Shown piece after piece: positions 48,305-56,428 of a stretch of DNA of 64,000 nt (the stretch's first letter is position 1; every line of letters begins with the position of its first letter). The notes beneath the pieces are model-generated. The model did not search any database, was not told the DNA's origin, and saw only the letters and a list, made by a program, of their open reading frames with translations. Location of the stretch: positions 62,001 to 126,000 of the forward strand of contig CAZCPY010000001.1 of assembly GCA_964499865.1 (NCBI GenBank), written 5' to 3'. Both the position numbers and the translations under genes were made by a program. The stretch is from JANOGU01 sp964499865. GTDB lineage: Bacteria; Pseudomonadota; Alphaproteobacteria; Rhodobacterales; Rhodobacteraceae.

Positions 48305-48796
48305 TCAGTTCAGACCACTCTCGGTACGGCCGACCGTATCCCAGCTGAAGGTCTCAGTATGCCCGCCAGTCTGTTGTGTGGCGTGAGCCATGGGCGCGGC
48401 CCGAACCTGCGAGGGATCCAGGTCATTCAGGCGCTTCAGTTCGTTCTGAACGCTACGCAGGGTGTCCTGTACCTGCGCCAGCTCGGAGGCGAACTGGGTA
48501 CGCCGACGGTTCAACCGCTCTTGCACATTGCTAGCGCGCTCGCGGCCCTCCGCTTCGGTTTCGAAATGCGCGAATGTGGCCGTAAAGCCATCGAGCTGTG
48601 TCATGACAGCATTACGCTCTTTCATGACGTTTCCAATCGACTTGGCGTAGTACAACAGGTTAGACGGTAGAACGACCGTTGACATTCTAACGCCGGGGCG
48701 CGGGTCAAGATTACGTTCGTTGATCTCCGTCGTCACAATGTCGTTTTGGTTGATGAAACCCGCCGGAGCAAATTGGAAGCTTGTTTGGTTCTGCAT
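48305..48796 (-). CDS. Hypothetical protein, 163 aa, coiled coil
   Basis: ATG at 48796 is preferred to an in-frame TTG at 48811. Residues 60-130 form a likely coiled coil (RERASNVQERLNRRRTQFAS onward). The flanking regions are Gln/Thr-rich and probably flexible. No family was recognised. Confidence 0.68.
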   Translation of the reverse strand: MQNQTSFQFAPAGFINQNDIVTTEINERNLDPRPGVRMSTVVLPSNLLYYAKSIGNVMKERNAVMTQLDGFTATFAHFETEAEGRERASNVQERLNRRRTQFASELAQVQDTLRSVQNELKRLNDLDPSQVRAAPMAHATQQTGGHTETFSWDTVGRTESGLN

Positions 48797-48892
48797 AATA
48801 GTTGAATTCAATTGTGTTTGTTGAGACTACCGGAATAAAGAAATCTATTCCAGGTAGAGTTGTTTCTATCATCTTGTAAAGATAGAAGAAGT

Positions 48893-48925
48893 AAGGGCTA
48901 CCCGGCATTGCGTCGGGTAGCCCTT
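48893..48925 (-). terminator. Hairpin terminator
   Basis: 12-bp stem AAGGGCTACCCG/CGGGTAGCCCTT, 7 bp after the 159-residue gene. Confidence 0.78.
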
Positions 48926-48931
48926 GGTTTG

Positions 48932-49411
48932 TCAGAGGCGTTCTTCTTTGGGGGTACCCCAGTAGAAGATCCACCTGAGCGGGCGACTCAGTGCCCGCCA
49001 GTAGCGTCGAAGAACCGCCTTGAACGACGGCACGCTCTTCTTGCCGTTAGCGGCTTTTCGCTCCGCGGCGGTGGCCAGGTAAATGACTGCCAGCCGCTCA
49101 TCGAATGAGACTCCGAAGTCTTTTGGCAGTACCCGCCAGCCGGTCAACAAGTTACCACCGTGCGGGCTGTCGAGAAGGTAGCAGTCCTCGTTGTCGTACC
49201 AGGCCAGCGTGCGCCCTGTCTCTTCGGACGCCCACTGAGCGGCGTCACGGACATTTCGGAAGAAGCGGGTCTTTTCACCCACCTCGACCTTGACGTCGAG
49301 TGCCCTTGCGAATCCCAGGATCGTCCTGGCATCCTCTGTCTTGCTGCCGAACTCTGTGATCTTGTCCAAACCACGTTCGGCCAGCCGGATCCAGTCTGTC
49401 TTTCCAGCCAT
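48932..49411 (-). CDS. Hypothetical protein, 159 aa
   Basis: Alpha/beta protein (RFFRNVRDAAQWASEETGRT). CAGGAGATTAGAG precedes the ATG. A single-gene cassette with its own promoter motif (49480), leader hairpin and terminator. No family was recognised. Confidence 0.72.
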   Translation of the reverse strand: MAGKTDWIRLAERGLDKITEFGSKTEDARTILGFARALDVKVEVGEKTRFFRNVRDAAQWASEETGRTLAWYDNEDCYLLDSPHGGNLLTGWRVLPKDFGVSFDERLAVIYLATAAERKAANGKKSVPSFKAVLRRYWRALSRPLRWIFYWGTPKEERL

Positions 49412-49479
49412 CTCTAATCTCCTGTAGAGTTGTAGTAAGTCCAGTTACTACTCTGTGACCAGTAAAGCACCAGTCATAT

Positions 49480-49494
49480 ACTTATGCCACATTT
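49480..49494 (-). promoter_or_regulatory. Early-type promoter motif
   Basis: Minus-strand AAATGTGGCATAAGT with upstream GAAAAAAGG. A hairpin GTAGTAA/TTACTAC lies in the leader. Confidence 0.65.
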
Positions 49495-49515
49495 TAGCCC
49501 TTTTTTCGCCGCGTA

Positions 49516-49638
49516 TCAGCAGAGTAAAGAGCAGAATAGCCAAATCAGGAACTTACCGATCATGAATAACCAGATAAGTGTGAGAATGACTATCACTGAC
49601 GTGGCTATACGATCGTATGTTCTGGGTTCTAAATTCAA
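49516..49638 (-). CDS. Possible 40-aa membrane peptide downstream of ThyX
   Basis: TTG start at 49638, 4 nt after the thyX stop, encoding a strongly hydrophobic segment (SVIVILTLIWLFMIGKFLIW). No good ribosome-binding site, so translation would depend on coupling to thyX. Confidence 0.35.
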   Translation of the reverse strand: MNLEPRTYDRIATSVIVILTLIWLFMIGKFLIWLFCSLLC

Positions 49639-49642
49639 GAGG

Positions 49643-50416
49643 TTATTGGGGAAGTCCGATAAGTTCGGAGACTATGGGATCGATCAGTCGTTGAACCAGT
49701 TCCGCGTACGCCCTAATTTCGTACTGCGCGTCCGGCTTAAGTCGTTGATGAAGGAAATGAAGCGCGCCTTGCAACGATACGGTCCAGTAAGCTTCGCTGT
49801 AGAGATTCTGCGGCAGCATGATGCGCGCGATCTCTTTTGCGATGCCAGCTTTAAGTCGGTCGTGGTACGCCGTCACCGCGTTTCGACACTCGATAAGCAT
49901 ACTTGCCCGCGCAGCCTCATGGTCAAAATCTTCTGGAAGCGCTGACGACGCCTGCTTATTTCCGTGCCCGCTATTCGTGCGCATTTTGTTCGGAACATAG
50001 AATTCAGGTTCCTTGAATTCGACGTAGCGACCAGATATTTCATTCCAACTGCAGCCTTTGTCGGTGTCATACATGTGTTCAACGACGTCGACGTGCACAG
50101 GTACAGTTTGATCTGCTATCTCGAGCGTCATCCAAGTCGAGCCTACTTGGTACTTCATCCACTGCCTGAAAACAAACAGGGGCGCCTTAATGTGGAAGGT
50201 CACATACGAGTGTCTGAACGGAGAGGTGTGCCCAGCGTCCCACAAGAACGAAAGAAGCTTTTTGTCTTTTTCGTCCAGTTCCTCTTTGCGTTTGTTATAT
50301 GAGATACGCGCTGCGTTGACGGTTTTCAACAGGGCGTTCTCTTGCATAGAATCAATCAAAGCGACGAAGCCTATGCCGTCTTCAGTCGTTAGTCTTTTCA
50401 GTTCGTTAGTCCCCAT
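49643..50416 (-). CDS. thyX: Flavin-dependent thymidylate synthase ThyX with insertion in signature motif
   Basis: The sequence has GHTSPFRHSYVTFHIKAPLF and VFRQWMKYQVGS, then, about 30 residues later, CSWNEISGRYVEF. In ThyX the RHRxxSxNExSxRY signature is contiguous, so residues 93-122 are an in-frame insertion. The rest (substrate-binding and C-terminal helices) is normal and the total of 257 residues fits family length plus insertion. ThyX makes dTMP from dUMP with FAD and methylenetetrahydrofolate. The start overlaps the previous gene by 19 bp. Confidence 0.88.
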   Translation of the reverse strand: MGTNELKRLTTEDGIGFVALIDSMQENALLKTVNAARISYNKRKEELDEKDKKLLSFLWDAGHTSPFRHSYVTFHIKAPLFVFRQWMKYQVGSTWMTLEIADQTVPVHVDVVEHMYDTDKGCSWNEISGRYVEFKEPEFYVPNKMRTNSGHGNKQASSALPEDFDHEAARASMLIECRNAVTAYHDRLKAGIAKEIARIMLPQNLYSEAYWTVSLQGALHFLHQRLKPDAQYEIRAYAELVQRLIDPIVSELIGLPQ

Positions 50417-50781
50417 ATTCTTATAAAATTTGGTTCCGTTTTTCCGATGTCGCGACAGAGTTGCTTGTAACGAGCCGCGTCGTGTACGAGCGCTTCGTTG
50501 TAATAGTTAAATAGTGCAGCCATTAGTCCTGAATAGGCATCTTTCGAGAAGGGACCAGGGTAGTTCTTAATACATTCGTAGAGTTCCTTTCTATTGGAAG
50601 CGCCCGTAACGTATTGCAGGAAATCGAAGTCCTCTTTTTTGAGTAGACCCACTTTCTCGTCGCTCGTCCCTACAGTTCTATACGCCGATAAGGCCTTTAT
50701 CAGCCCGCGCGATTTATCCACTCCGGCCACTATCGCTCGGCACAGAATCACGACCTTCTGGTAGTACCAGTGTTGTTTCAT
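50398..50781 (-). CDS. Hypothetical protein, 127 aa
   Basis: Helical protein; overlaps the phosphatase gene by 68 bp and thyX by 19 bp. No family was recognised. The long upstream overlap makes the start somewhat uncertain. Confidence 0.65.
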   Translation of the reverse strand: MKQHWYYQKVVILCRAIVAGVDKSRGLIKALSAYRTVGTSDEKVGLLKKEDFDFLQYVTGASNRKELYECIKNYPGPFSKDAYSGLMAALFNYYNEALVHDAARYKQLCRDIGKTEPNFIRIWGLTN

Positions 50782-51211
50782 AGCCCAGTCCGAATTCTTT
50801 AAGCAGCCTACTCTTCACGAGTAGATTAGGAATCTGAGTGTTAGAATTTCTGAGTATAGACCAGCCAAGTTCTTGCAGCACGTGTGTTACTGCACCGCTG
50901 CGACAGAGTCCTTGGCTGCAGTGTGTGTACATGTTGCTATCGAAGTTGGTACGAATCACTTCTGCCATTTTTTCGGCATCCAGTTTAGTGAAACTACCGT
51001 CTAGAGCCTCATCATTAAGGTCGAAGAACCTGAATCGATAGATGTTCTTAAACACACTGCGCGCCACTTCGGACGGGATGACTTCAGGACTGTCCGGGTC
51101 GCAGATAGAGATTAAGATCCCTTTCGGAATATCCATAAGGGCACGAGTCTGCCCTTGTTTCTGATCCTCGACCACTCCCCTCGGGAAGTTTGCAGTCCAT
51201 TTGGGGTTCAT
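50714..51211 (-). CDS. Dual-specificity/tyrosine phosphatase-like protein
   Basis: The loop THCSQGLCRSGAV (His97, Cys98, Arg104) is the HCx5R phosphatase P-loop, with a candidate general-acid region upstream (FDLNDEA). At 165 residues it fits small DSP-like phosphatases, which may act on proteins, RNA 5' ends or nucleotides. It lies between a phosphoesterase and thyX. Confidence 0.78.
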   Translation of the reverse strand: MNPKWTANFPRGVVEDQKQGQTRALMDIPKGILISICDPDSPEVIPSEVARSVFKNIYRFRFFDLNDEALDGSFTKLDAEKMAEVIRTNFDSNMYTHCSQGLCRSGAVTHVLQELGWSILRNSNTQIPNLLVKSRLLKEFGLGYETTLVLPEGRDSVPSDSGRSG

Positions 51212-51261
51212 GTTTTGACCAATTTGTTACGCAGTGAGCTGATCCGCTACTCGTCGCCTTG

Positions 51262-52449
51262 TTATCGGGATTTAAACGCGGTTTCATTTTCAAAAGGAGG
51301 AAGTGTTGTTTTATTTCTCCTATCGAATTCTGCCACAGAACGACGCATTTTTGCTATGGTGGGTACACGTTCATCAGTAAGCCATACAAGATGTTCGCTA
51401 TGCATGCCGTGATCTTTATGCATAAAGAACATCCGTTGACACGGATAACCAGCCGCCGCCAGTTGCGCCTGCGCGTACGTGTTACCTGATTCTGTTGTAC
51501 CGTTGATGAACCACTGGTGATAGTTTTGCACGCCTGACGCACTCTGATGGAAGTGGCCAATGTGCATGTAATCGAACGGCTCTGGGATAGAGTCTATGTA
51601 GCCGTGTAGCTTCCTAGATACGCCATAGAACGGGATACCTGCGAAACCGCCCCGAATCGTGTCACCGTGCAGTAAGAAGTTACCCCACTCCCAGACGTAA
51701 TCTATAGCGTAGAAGTTTTCCGAGATACGGAAGTTCAGCCTGGCGCGCTCCTGCGGAGTTAGCGAAGACTCTAACATCAGCTTAGTTACGTGGTACGATA
51801 CGTTATCCCAGTTCGTCTCCGGGCTCGCGCCGCTGTACTTAGACCCGCTTCTTCCGTGGTTACCTGGTACAGTTACTACCGTTACTTTAGGTACGATGGC
51901 CAACATTTTGGCGATCAGCGTAGACATGATCTTCGGAGCCGCTTCAACAGCCTGTTTGAAGAGACTCATTTCAATTTCGTGCGGTTGATGCGGAAAGATA
52001 GTTTCCCCCTCAACCATATCGCCGATAATATAGATTCTCAGATCGTTGATAACGAACCCGGCACGCTGCACCTTAATTAACTGTGTCGCCTTGTCGGCGA
52101 ACAGTTCCGTTATCCGCTTATGTGCTACAGCAGCGTTATACGTAGCTGTGGCTTTACCGATTTGCGCGTCTGACAAGACGAGTACGGCCACTAGCTCGTC
52201 TAGTTTGCGTTTGTCCGTCGTTGGGGCGGCCGATATTTTCATCGGCGCGTGCCCGTCCCACACTTCTCGCACTCGGTCTAGAATTAACTCCGTAGATACC
52301 TGCTGGCCTATCAGCGCCTTTGATAGTCTGGAGTTTTCTTTTTCCAGGAACGCCATTCGAGCCACGAGATTTCCGGTAGGGGGAAGATCTACGTCGGCGA
52401 AGTTGGTTTGAATGAATTTCTCTGCTTGCGTTTGTTTCTTTTTCGTCAT
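51262..52449 (-). CDS. Metallophosphoesterase, 395 aa
   Basis: Metal-site motifs LSDAQIGK, IIGDMVEGE, VPGNHGRSG, LLHGDT and HIGHFHQ, in order, mark the calcineurin-like fold. An N-terminal coiled coil (MAFLEKENSRLSKALIGQQ) precedes it. The upstream frame (52154-52711) overlaps its 5' part by about 300 bp. Nuclease or phosphatase activity is expected; the substrate is unknown. Confidence 0.82.
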   Translation of the reverse strand: MTKKKQTQAEKFIQTNFADVDLPPTGNLVARMAFLEKENSRLSKALIGQQVSTELILDRVREVWDGHAPMKISAAPTTDKRKLDELVAVLVLSDAQIGKATATYNAAVAHKRITELFADKATQLIKVQRAGFVINDLRIYIIGDMVEGETIFPHQPHEIEMSLFKQAVEAAPKIMSTLIAKMLAIVPKVTVVTVPGNHGRSGSKYSGASPETNWDNVSYHVTKLMLESSLTPQERARLNFRISENFYAIDYVWEWGNFLLHGDTIRGGFAGIPFYGVSRKLHGYIDSIPEPFDYMHIGHFHQSASGVQNYHQWFINGTTESGNTYAQAQLAAAGYPCQRMFFMHKDHGMHSEHLVWLTDERVPTIAKMRRSVAEFDRRNKTTLPPFENETAFKSR

Positions 52450-52711
52450 GATTTAAACAGACATTTATATGTCTAGACAGCGAGCCTATTGGCGCGGTAA
52501 AACCGAGCTGGCTCCGTAATCTGCGGTAGAGGTCTGGAATAGATATCTCGGTTCCTTGAGTATCAAAATGCCGCGCCTCTAACCGACGCTTGGCGTATTC
52601 TCGTATCACTTCCTGTATATCTTGTGTTTGATTACAAGTTTGGCAGGTAGAAATCTGAGTCACCTTAAGCGATTTATGCGTATTAGTCATCTGCGGTCTT
52701 GTTAATAACAT
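52154..52711 (-). CDS. Small Cys/HTH-type protein, start region overlapping the phosphoesterase
   Basis: The first 85 residues look real: a CQTCNQ zinc-like pair, then a helix-turn-helix-like ISIPDLYRRLRSQLG and IGSLSRHINVC. From about 52449 the frame runs out of phase under the phosphoesterase and becomes Arg-rich filler. A +1 shift near the phosphoesterase ATG would fuse a DNA-binding head to the enzyme; otherwise the tail is an overprint. Confidence 0.5.
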   Translation of the reverse strand: MLLTRPQMTNTHKSLKVTQISTCQTCNQTQDIQEVIREYAKRRLEARHFDTQGTEISIPDLYRRLRSQLGFTAPIGSLSRHINVCLNHDEKETNASREIHSNQLRRRRSSPYRKSRGSNGVPGKRKLQTIKGADRPAGIYGVNSRPSARSVGRARADENIGRPNDGQTQTRRASGRTRLVRRANR

Positions 52712-52753
52712 ACACTAACTACGGAGCTAACGCTCCTACCGAAAGGATTCAGT

Positions 52754-52954
52754 ATGTCAGAATCTTGGATTAACTACATCGATATGATGAAAGACACGAA
52801 AGCCGTAACCACTACGGTCGGCTTTATTGGAGAAATTCCTTATATATTCGTGCGCGCGGGCGCAGGTAATAAGGAAATTCAAGATGTGCACTTGTTCCAA
52901 GAGTGGGGTAATCCTTCGGACTATGAGCACGAGAGACTATCTACAGATACTTGA
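52754..52954 (+). CDS. Small hypothetical protein, 66 aa
   Basis: Lone plus-strand gene with AAAGGA upstream of the ATG. Its end overlaps the convergent SprT-like gene by 14 bp. Composition is protein-like (GFIGEIPYIFVRAGAG). No family was recognised. Confidence 0.6.
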   Translation: MSESWINYIDMMKDTKAVTTTVGFIGEIPYIFVRAGAGNKEIQDVHLFQEWGNPSDYEHERLSTDT

Positions 52955-53378
52955 GGGTTGATGGGTCGTGGAAGTTGTCAAACACCATATATGCGGCGTA
53001 GCATTTAGCTACCGCTATCCCCCACAATTTGTCGTGGCGTTGTAACGCTTCGATTCGTTCTCGCGCTCTTTTACTCTTCCTAGATAACCTATCCTGCTCT
53101 AGAAATACCAAAGCGTGCGCCCACTCATGCAGTAGGCACTCCTTAAGCATTTCCGGATCTTGATCGTAGCATATCTCGATTAGAAAACATCTCCCTGGTA
53201 ACCCATAACTTCGTTTGGGTATCCAGCTACACCGCGCAAGGGCGTCTTTCGGCATCCTCTGTGGCGGTAAAAGACGGACGTATGTTTTTCTCGGTGGCGG
53301 GACATGCTCTTGAAGGAACTTTTGTAGGTCCTTAACGGTTTTGTAATGACCGTCTCGAACATGTCGCCGAAGACTCAT
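52941..53378 (-). CDS. SprT-like metalloprotease-type protein, 145 aa
   Basis: The zinc motif LLHEWAHAL (HExxH at 84-88) follows a beta stretch CFLIEICYD, with a downstream HDKLWG as in SprT-like proteins, where a further His completes the site. Coupled by a 4-bp overlap to the GroES-like gene. The protease function is inferred from the motif. Confidence 0.75.
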   Translation of the reverse strand: MSLRRHVRDGHYKTVKDLQKFLQEHVPPPRKTYVRLLPPQRMPKDALARCSWIPKRSYGLPGRCFLIEICYDQDPEMLKECLLHEWAHALVFLEQDRLSRKSKRARERIEALQRHDKLWGIAVAKCYAAYMVFDNFHDPSTLKYL

Positions 53379-53803
53379 TTGAAGTGTTCGGTAACGGCGA
53401 TTAAGATTTGTTGGAGTGAACTGTTTTCCGGCCGGCCCGCTAGGAAATCTAGCAGCTCGGTGCGACTGATCAATCGATCGTCGCTCTCAGAAACAGTAGC
53501 AAGGATTTGATCTTCTAGAACGAACGCCATTTCGTTCTTAGATTCTCTTTCGATGCGTTGCGGCAGCGGATGCCCAGGAGAGTTAGGTCCAACTAGGACT
53601 ACTTGCCCAGGTTTGAGCGTGGGCTGTATGAGGTTTCCTTCGTAATCGTACCGGCCAGGCCCTACAGACACAACACGCGCCATGTACGCGTCATTATCTT
53701 CCCTCGCACTAGGTAACAAGATACCTCTAGCGGTCTTGTCCTGTTTAGGGAATTTCTCAATCAGAATGCGGTCAGAAGCCGCTTGAATCTTTATGCTAGT
53801 CAT
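53375..53803 (-). CDS. GroES-like co-chaperonin
   Basis: The N-terminal 100 residues follow the GroES pattern: SDRILIEKFPKQDKTARGIL, then LPSAREDN, VVSVGPGRYDYEGN, LKPGQVVLVGP and VLEDQILATV. A 40-residue C-terminal extension is added. No GroEL is in the window, so it would cap the host chaperonin, as T4 gp31 does, perhaps with a mobile loop tuned for the capsid protein. Confidence 0.82.
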   Translation of the reverse strand: MTSIKIQAASDRILIEKFPKQDKTARGILLPSAREDNDAYMARVVSVGPGRYDYEGNLIQPTLKPGQVVLVGPNSPGHPLPQRIERESKNEMAFVLEDQILATVSESDDRLISRTELLDFLAGRPENSSLQQILIAVTEHFK

Positions 53804-53822
53804 AAGCTATTTTCCTTTCTTT

Positions 53823-54266
53823 ATGGGACACCACATCACTCACGACAACCCCGTAGTTCAAGGTCTGGCGAGGATATTTTTCTTCGTCTTATCTAAGGCG
53901 GAAACAGGAAAAATACTCGAATGGGTCGGAAAGAATGTGATGATCAGTTGCGGCCCACAGTCGTATTGGTGGTGGCGCCCCGGCCAGGCTCGTGTAGAGA
54001 TTTTAGCTATCTCCAGATCTTTGCCTGATGGAAGTCTAAACGACTTCGGTGGGCTGCCGCCAGACATCTCTAGTGGTAGGAGTGACTTATACCACAGCGC
54101 CCGCCAGTTGTCAATAGACTGGAACATAGCAGCCAAGGCTATAGGCCTAGATTATTTCGATCTGTACTCCTCAGCGACACACGAGGAGGTCGTCGAGGCC
54201 ATTCGCCTGGCCGCTATGTCTCATAATCAGGACTTAATTAAGTCCGTCAGGTCAGCCGCCTTGTAG
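53823..54266 (+). CDS. Hypothetical protein, 147 aa
   Basis: ATG at 53823 is used because an earlier in-frame start (53793) lies inside the divergent GroES-like gene. Protein-like sequence (QSYWWWRPGQARVEILAIS; helical end). The last 40 bp overlap the convergent MazG-like gene. No family was recognised and no clear ribosome-binding site is seen. Confidence 0.6.
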   Translation: MGHHITHDNPVVQGLARIFFFVLSKAETGKILEWVGKNVMISCGPQSYWWWRPGQARVEILAISRSLPDGSLNDFGGLPPDISSGRSDLYHSARQLSIDWNIAAKAIGLDYFDLYSSATHEEVVEAIRLAAMSHNQDLIKSVRSAAL

Positions 54267-54739
54267 TCTGGCCCTTTGATAGTCTTGCCAGCCGCATTCT
54301 TGACCGGTTTTCCGTCAACGAGCTTACTAAACTGCGAGTCCATGACTCGTTGGAAGGCTGTTTCAGCATCCCATCCGTGAAGGGCGGCGGCTCCTTTCAC
54401 GGTAACCTCCACATCCGCTATCTCTCTGAGCGTGTTTACTGCGTCGCCGCTAAGGTAGCTGATCAGGAACTCTGTGAACTCCTCGAGCGCCAGGCTCGCC
54501 TGTAGCTGCATCGCGTCAGGCACGTCCCACTCCGGTTGTTGCAACAGTTCACACACAGTAGTTTTTACTTGCCCAAGTATGACGTTAACTACTTCATGTA
54601 ACATTACAGCTTTACCGGTTCTCGGTGCATCTACTTGTCCAATCATCGGTGTGAAAAGAAACGGGCCCGCAAACGGCTCTGTTCCAACAGGTTGCTGGAA
54701 TGCTCGTTTCATGTCTTCTATTCTTTGTTGATTATTCAT
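54227..54739 (-). CDS. MazG-like NTP pyrophosphohydrolase
   Basis: All-alpha NTP-PPase pattern: LALEEFTEFL (first EExxE-like metal site), LREIADVEVTVKGAAALHGW (second acidic site), then the phage-type tail VMDSQFSKLVDGKPV and GKTIKGPDYKAADL. Such enzymes hydrolyse non-canonical or surplus NTPs and fit with the RNR, deaminase and ThyX. Its promoter motif is at 54881. Confidence 0.82.
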   Translation of the reverse strand: MNNQQRIEDMKRAFQQPVGTEPFAGPFLFTPMIGQVDAPRTGKAVMLHEVVNVILGQVKTTVCELLQQPEWDVPDAMQLQASLALEEFTEFLISYLSGDAVNTLREIADVEVTVKGAAALHGWDAETAFQRVMDSQFSKLVDGKPVKNAAGKTIKGPDYKAADLTDLIKS

Positions 54740-54880
54740 TTTGTGTGTGTGTGGTTTGTATGCCTCAATACGGCCTCATCTCGTCGCGTATTTGATCATC
54801 CATTAGGGGTGTTGGTATGTGCTTTCAGTATTTGCGTAAAATTATCGACATCAATATGAGGTAAATACCTCATCATTGTT
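54740..54880 (-). promoter_or_regulatory. Leader of the MazG-like gene with palindromic operator
   Basis: Holds the 18-bp palindrome ATGAGGTAAATACCTCAT (54856-54873). A 26-codon open frame starting ATGATGAGGTAT (54796-54876) could be a leader peptide but is not strongly supported. Confidence 0.45.
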
Positions 54881-54893
54881 CTTATGCCGTAAT
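54881..54893 (-). promoter_or_regulatory. Early-type promoter motif
   Basis: Minus-strand AATTACGGCATAAG with upstream CAAAAACC. It lies just downstream of array B. Confidence 0.58.
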
Positions 54894-54950
54894 TAGGTGT
54901 GGTTTTTGTAGTAAAGTACCCAGCCTTGTTAATACAGGACTGGATACTTT

Positions 54951-55133
54951 TCAATGTTGCTCTGAGAGACCGTTCCCAAGACTACACCCTCCTCCGAATC
55001 CATATGTCATCCTGTGCCAGGTTCCAGTCCCGTGACCATTTCCACGCCAATTTCTATGTCCACTCCCGTAGCCATTCCCGTCCACGGCTCCGTACGCAGG
55101 CCGGGTTCCATATCCATAATCGTTAGTCTTCAA
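54951..55133 (-). CDS. Gly/Tyr-rich mini-protein B1, 60 aa
   Basis: Last unit of array B. TTG start; opens MKTNDYGYGTRPAYG (shared with B5) and ends NGLSEQH, a decayed tail. Confidence 0.72.
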   Translation of the reverse strand: MKTNDYGYGTRPAYGAVDGNGYGSGHRNWRGNGHGTGTWHRMTYGFGGGCSLGNGLSEQH

Positions 55134-55330
55134 TGTTTTATTCCTCTGCCAATTCCGTTTCCTTTGTAACCGCCATACCCGTCCCCGCACCAATCTTCGC
55201 CCATAGAACGTATACGCCCCCCACATCCATCCCCGAACCCACGCTCATACCAACCACCAAACCAATGCCCGTTCCCGTACCCGTCTCCAACTCCATACTC
55301 GTCGCCAGTTCCGAAATTATTAATCTTCAA
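55130..55330 (-). CDS. Gly/Tyr-rich mini-protein B2, 66 aa
   Basis: TTG start. Opens MKINNFGTGDEYGVG as in A1; contains WFGGWYERGFGDG, echoed in B6 and A12; ends IGRGIKH. Confidence 0.75.
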   Translation of the reverse strand: MKINNFGTGDEYGVGDGYGNGHWFGGWYERGFGDGCGGRIRSMGEDWCGDGYGGYKGNGIGRGIKH

Positions 55331-55524
55331 TGTCTTACTCCTCCTTTTCCTCTTCCAGTCCAGTAGTGAGGTCCGCACCCATATCCGTACCCGTAACCAT
55401 CTCCAAACCCATACCCAAACAAACTCCAATGTCCATTCCCGTACCCGCGCCCACCCCCGTACACAACCATATATCTATTTCCGTTTGTAAACCAGCCACC
55501 ACTTCCGGTGTCACGAATATTCAA
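55327..55524 (-). CDS. Gly/Tyr-rich mini-protein B3, 65 aa
   Basis: TTG start. Opens MNIRDTGSGGWFTNG; the GHWSLFGYG module is shared with B7; ends GRGKGGVRH. Confidence 0.75.
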   Translation of the reverse strand: MNIRDTGSGGWFTNGNRYMVVYGGGRGYGNGHWSLFGYGFGDGYGYGYGCGPHYWTGRGKGGVRH

Positions 55525-55724
55525 TGTTTCACTCCTTTTCCATTTCCCTTGTAATTCTCGTTTCCGCGCCCGTATCCGCCTCCACACCCAGACCAACCCC
55601 CATACCCACACCCATTTCCGTTCATATACCCGTGTCCGTCCCCCCGCGTTGATCCATATACGTGCCCGTTCCAGCACCCAGTCTTAAGCCACTCTGCACT
55701 TTCTTCCTTATTATTAATAATCAA
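55521..55724 (-). CDS. Gly/Tyr-rich mini-protein B4, 67 aa
   Basis: TTG start but with an unusual opening, MIINNKEESAEWLKTG. The Gly pattern follows; ends YKGNGKGVKH. Confidence 0.72.
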   Translation of the reverse strand: MIINNKEESAEWLKTGCWNGHVYGSTRGDGHGYMNGNGCGYGGWSGCGGGYGRGNENYKGNGKGVKH

Positions 55725-55891
55725 TGTTTCTCTCCTTTTCCGTTTCCAGTCCAGGTGCAAGGCCAACGCCCATACCCTGCTCCATTCCCATCCCGTCTAT
55801 CGATCCCGCACCCACGCCCGTACACACGCCCGTATCCACGCCCAGTTCCTATTATAAGTCCGGTTCCATATCCATAATCGTTAGTCTTCAA
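55721..55891 (-). CDS. Gly/Tyr-rich mini-protein B5, 56 aa
   Basis: TTG start. Opens MKTNDYGYGTG; contains DRRDGNGAGYGRWPCTWTG, shared with C1 and A7; ends KGEKH. Confidence 0.75.
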   Translation of the reverse strand: MKTNDYGYGTGLIIGTGRGYGRVYGRGCGIDRRDGNGAGYGRWPCTWTGNGKGEKH

Positions 55892-56070
55892 TGTTTTATT
55901 CCTCTGCCAATTCCGTAGTAACCTTCGGGACCGTTTCCAGATCCGTTTCCATTTCCGCACCCATACTTGTCTCCATCCCCGCGCTCGTACAAACCACCAA
56001 ACCAATCCCCATTCCCGAACCCACGTCCATATCCACACCAGTTTCCACTTCCGTTGTTATTGATCTTCAA
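55888..56070 (-). CDS. Gly/Tyr-rich mini-protein B6, 60 aa
   Basis: TTG start. Opens MKINNNGSGNWCGYG; carries WFGGLYERGDGDKYG; ends GIGRGIKH. Confidence 0.75.
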   Translation of the reverse strand: MKINNNGSGNWCGYGRGFGNGDWFGGLYERGDGDKYGCGNGNGSGNGPEGYYGIGRGIKH

Positions 56071-56237
56071 TGTTTTCTTCCTCTGCCTCTTCCGTAGAAA
56101 GTTCCGGTGCCGGCCCCGTATCCAATCCCGTGCCCGTATCCAAACAAACTCCAATGTCCAGAACCGCATCCGTCTCCAATCTTGACCCATTCCCAGTCCG
56201 TAAATCTGGCGCCACTTCCATTGTCATTAATCTTCAA
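56067..56237 (-). CDS. Gly/Tyr-rich mini-protein B7, 56 aa
   Basis: TTG start. Opens MKINDNGSGARFTDW; its end GTGTFYGRGRGRKH is nearly identical at DNA level to that of C3, 7 kb away. Confidence 0.75.
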   Translation of the reverse strand: MKINDNGSGARFTDWEWVKIGDGCGSGHWSLFGYGHGIGYGAGTGTFYGRGRGRKH

Positions 56238-56428
56238 TGTTTTCTTCCTTTTCCATTTCCATTCCAGTTGTATTGCCCGTGCCCAAAACCACCCCCGTGC
56301 CCATTCCAGAATCCATATCCTTTCCCGCCACAGCCACCAGACCCGTATCCTCTCCCGGATAAATTTCCGACCCCATGCCAGAGTCCACATGCACTCCGGT
56401 TTCCAGTTCCGTAGTCATGAATATTCAA
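56234..56428 (-). CDS. Gly/Tyr-rich mini-protein B8, 64 aa
   Basis: TTG start. Opens MNIHDYGTGNRSACG; the ending GQYNWNGNGKGRKH is shared with array A units. Confidence 0.75.
   Translation of the reverse strand: MNIHDYGTGNRSACGLWHGVGNLSGRGYGSGGCGGKGYGFWNGHGGGFGHGQYNWNGNGKGRKH

Noticed and set aside
49484..49945. Plus-strand 153-codon frame opposite thyX
   Set aside because: Its second half is antisense to conserved ThyX sequence and its start overlaps a promoter motif.
53793..53822. Earlier start for the 53823-54266 gene
   Set aside because: It overlaps the start codon of the divergent GroES-like gene, and the resulting N-terminus looks like extension only.
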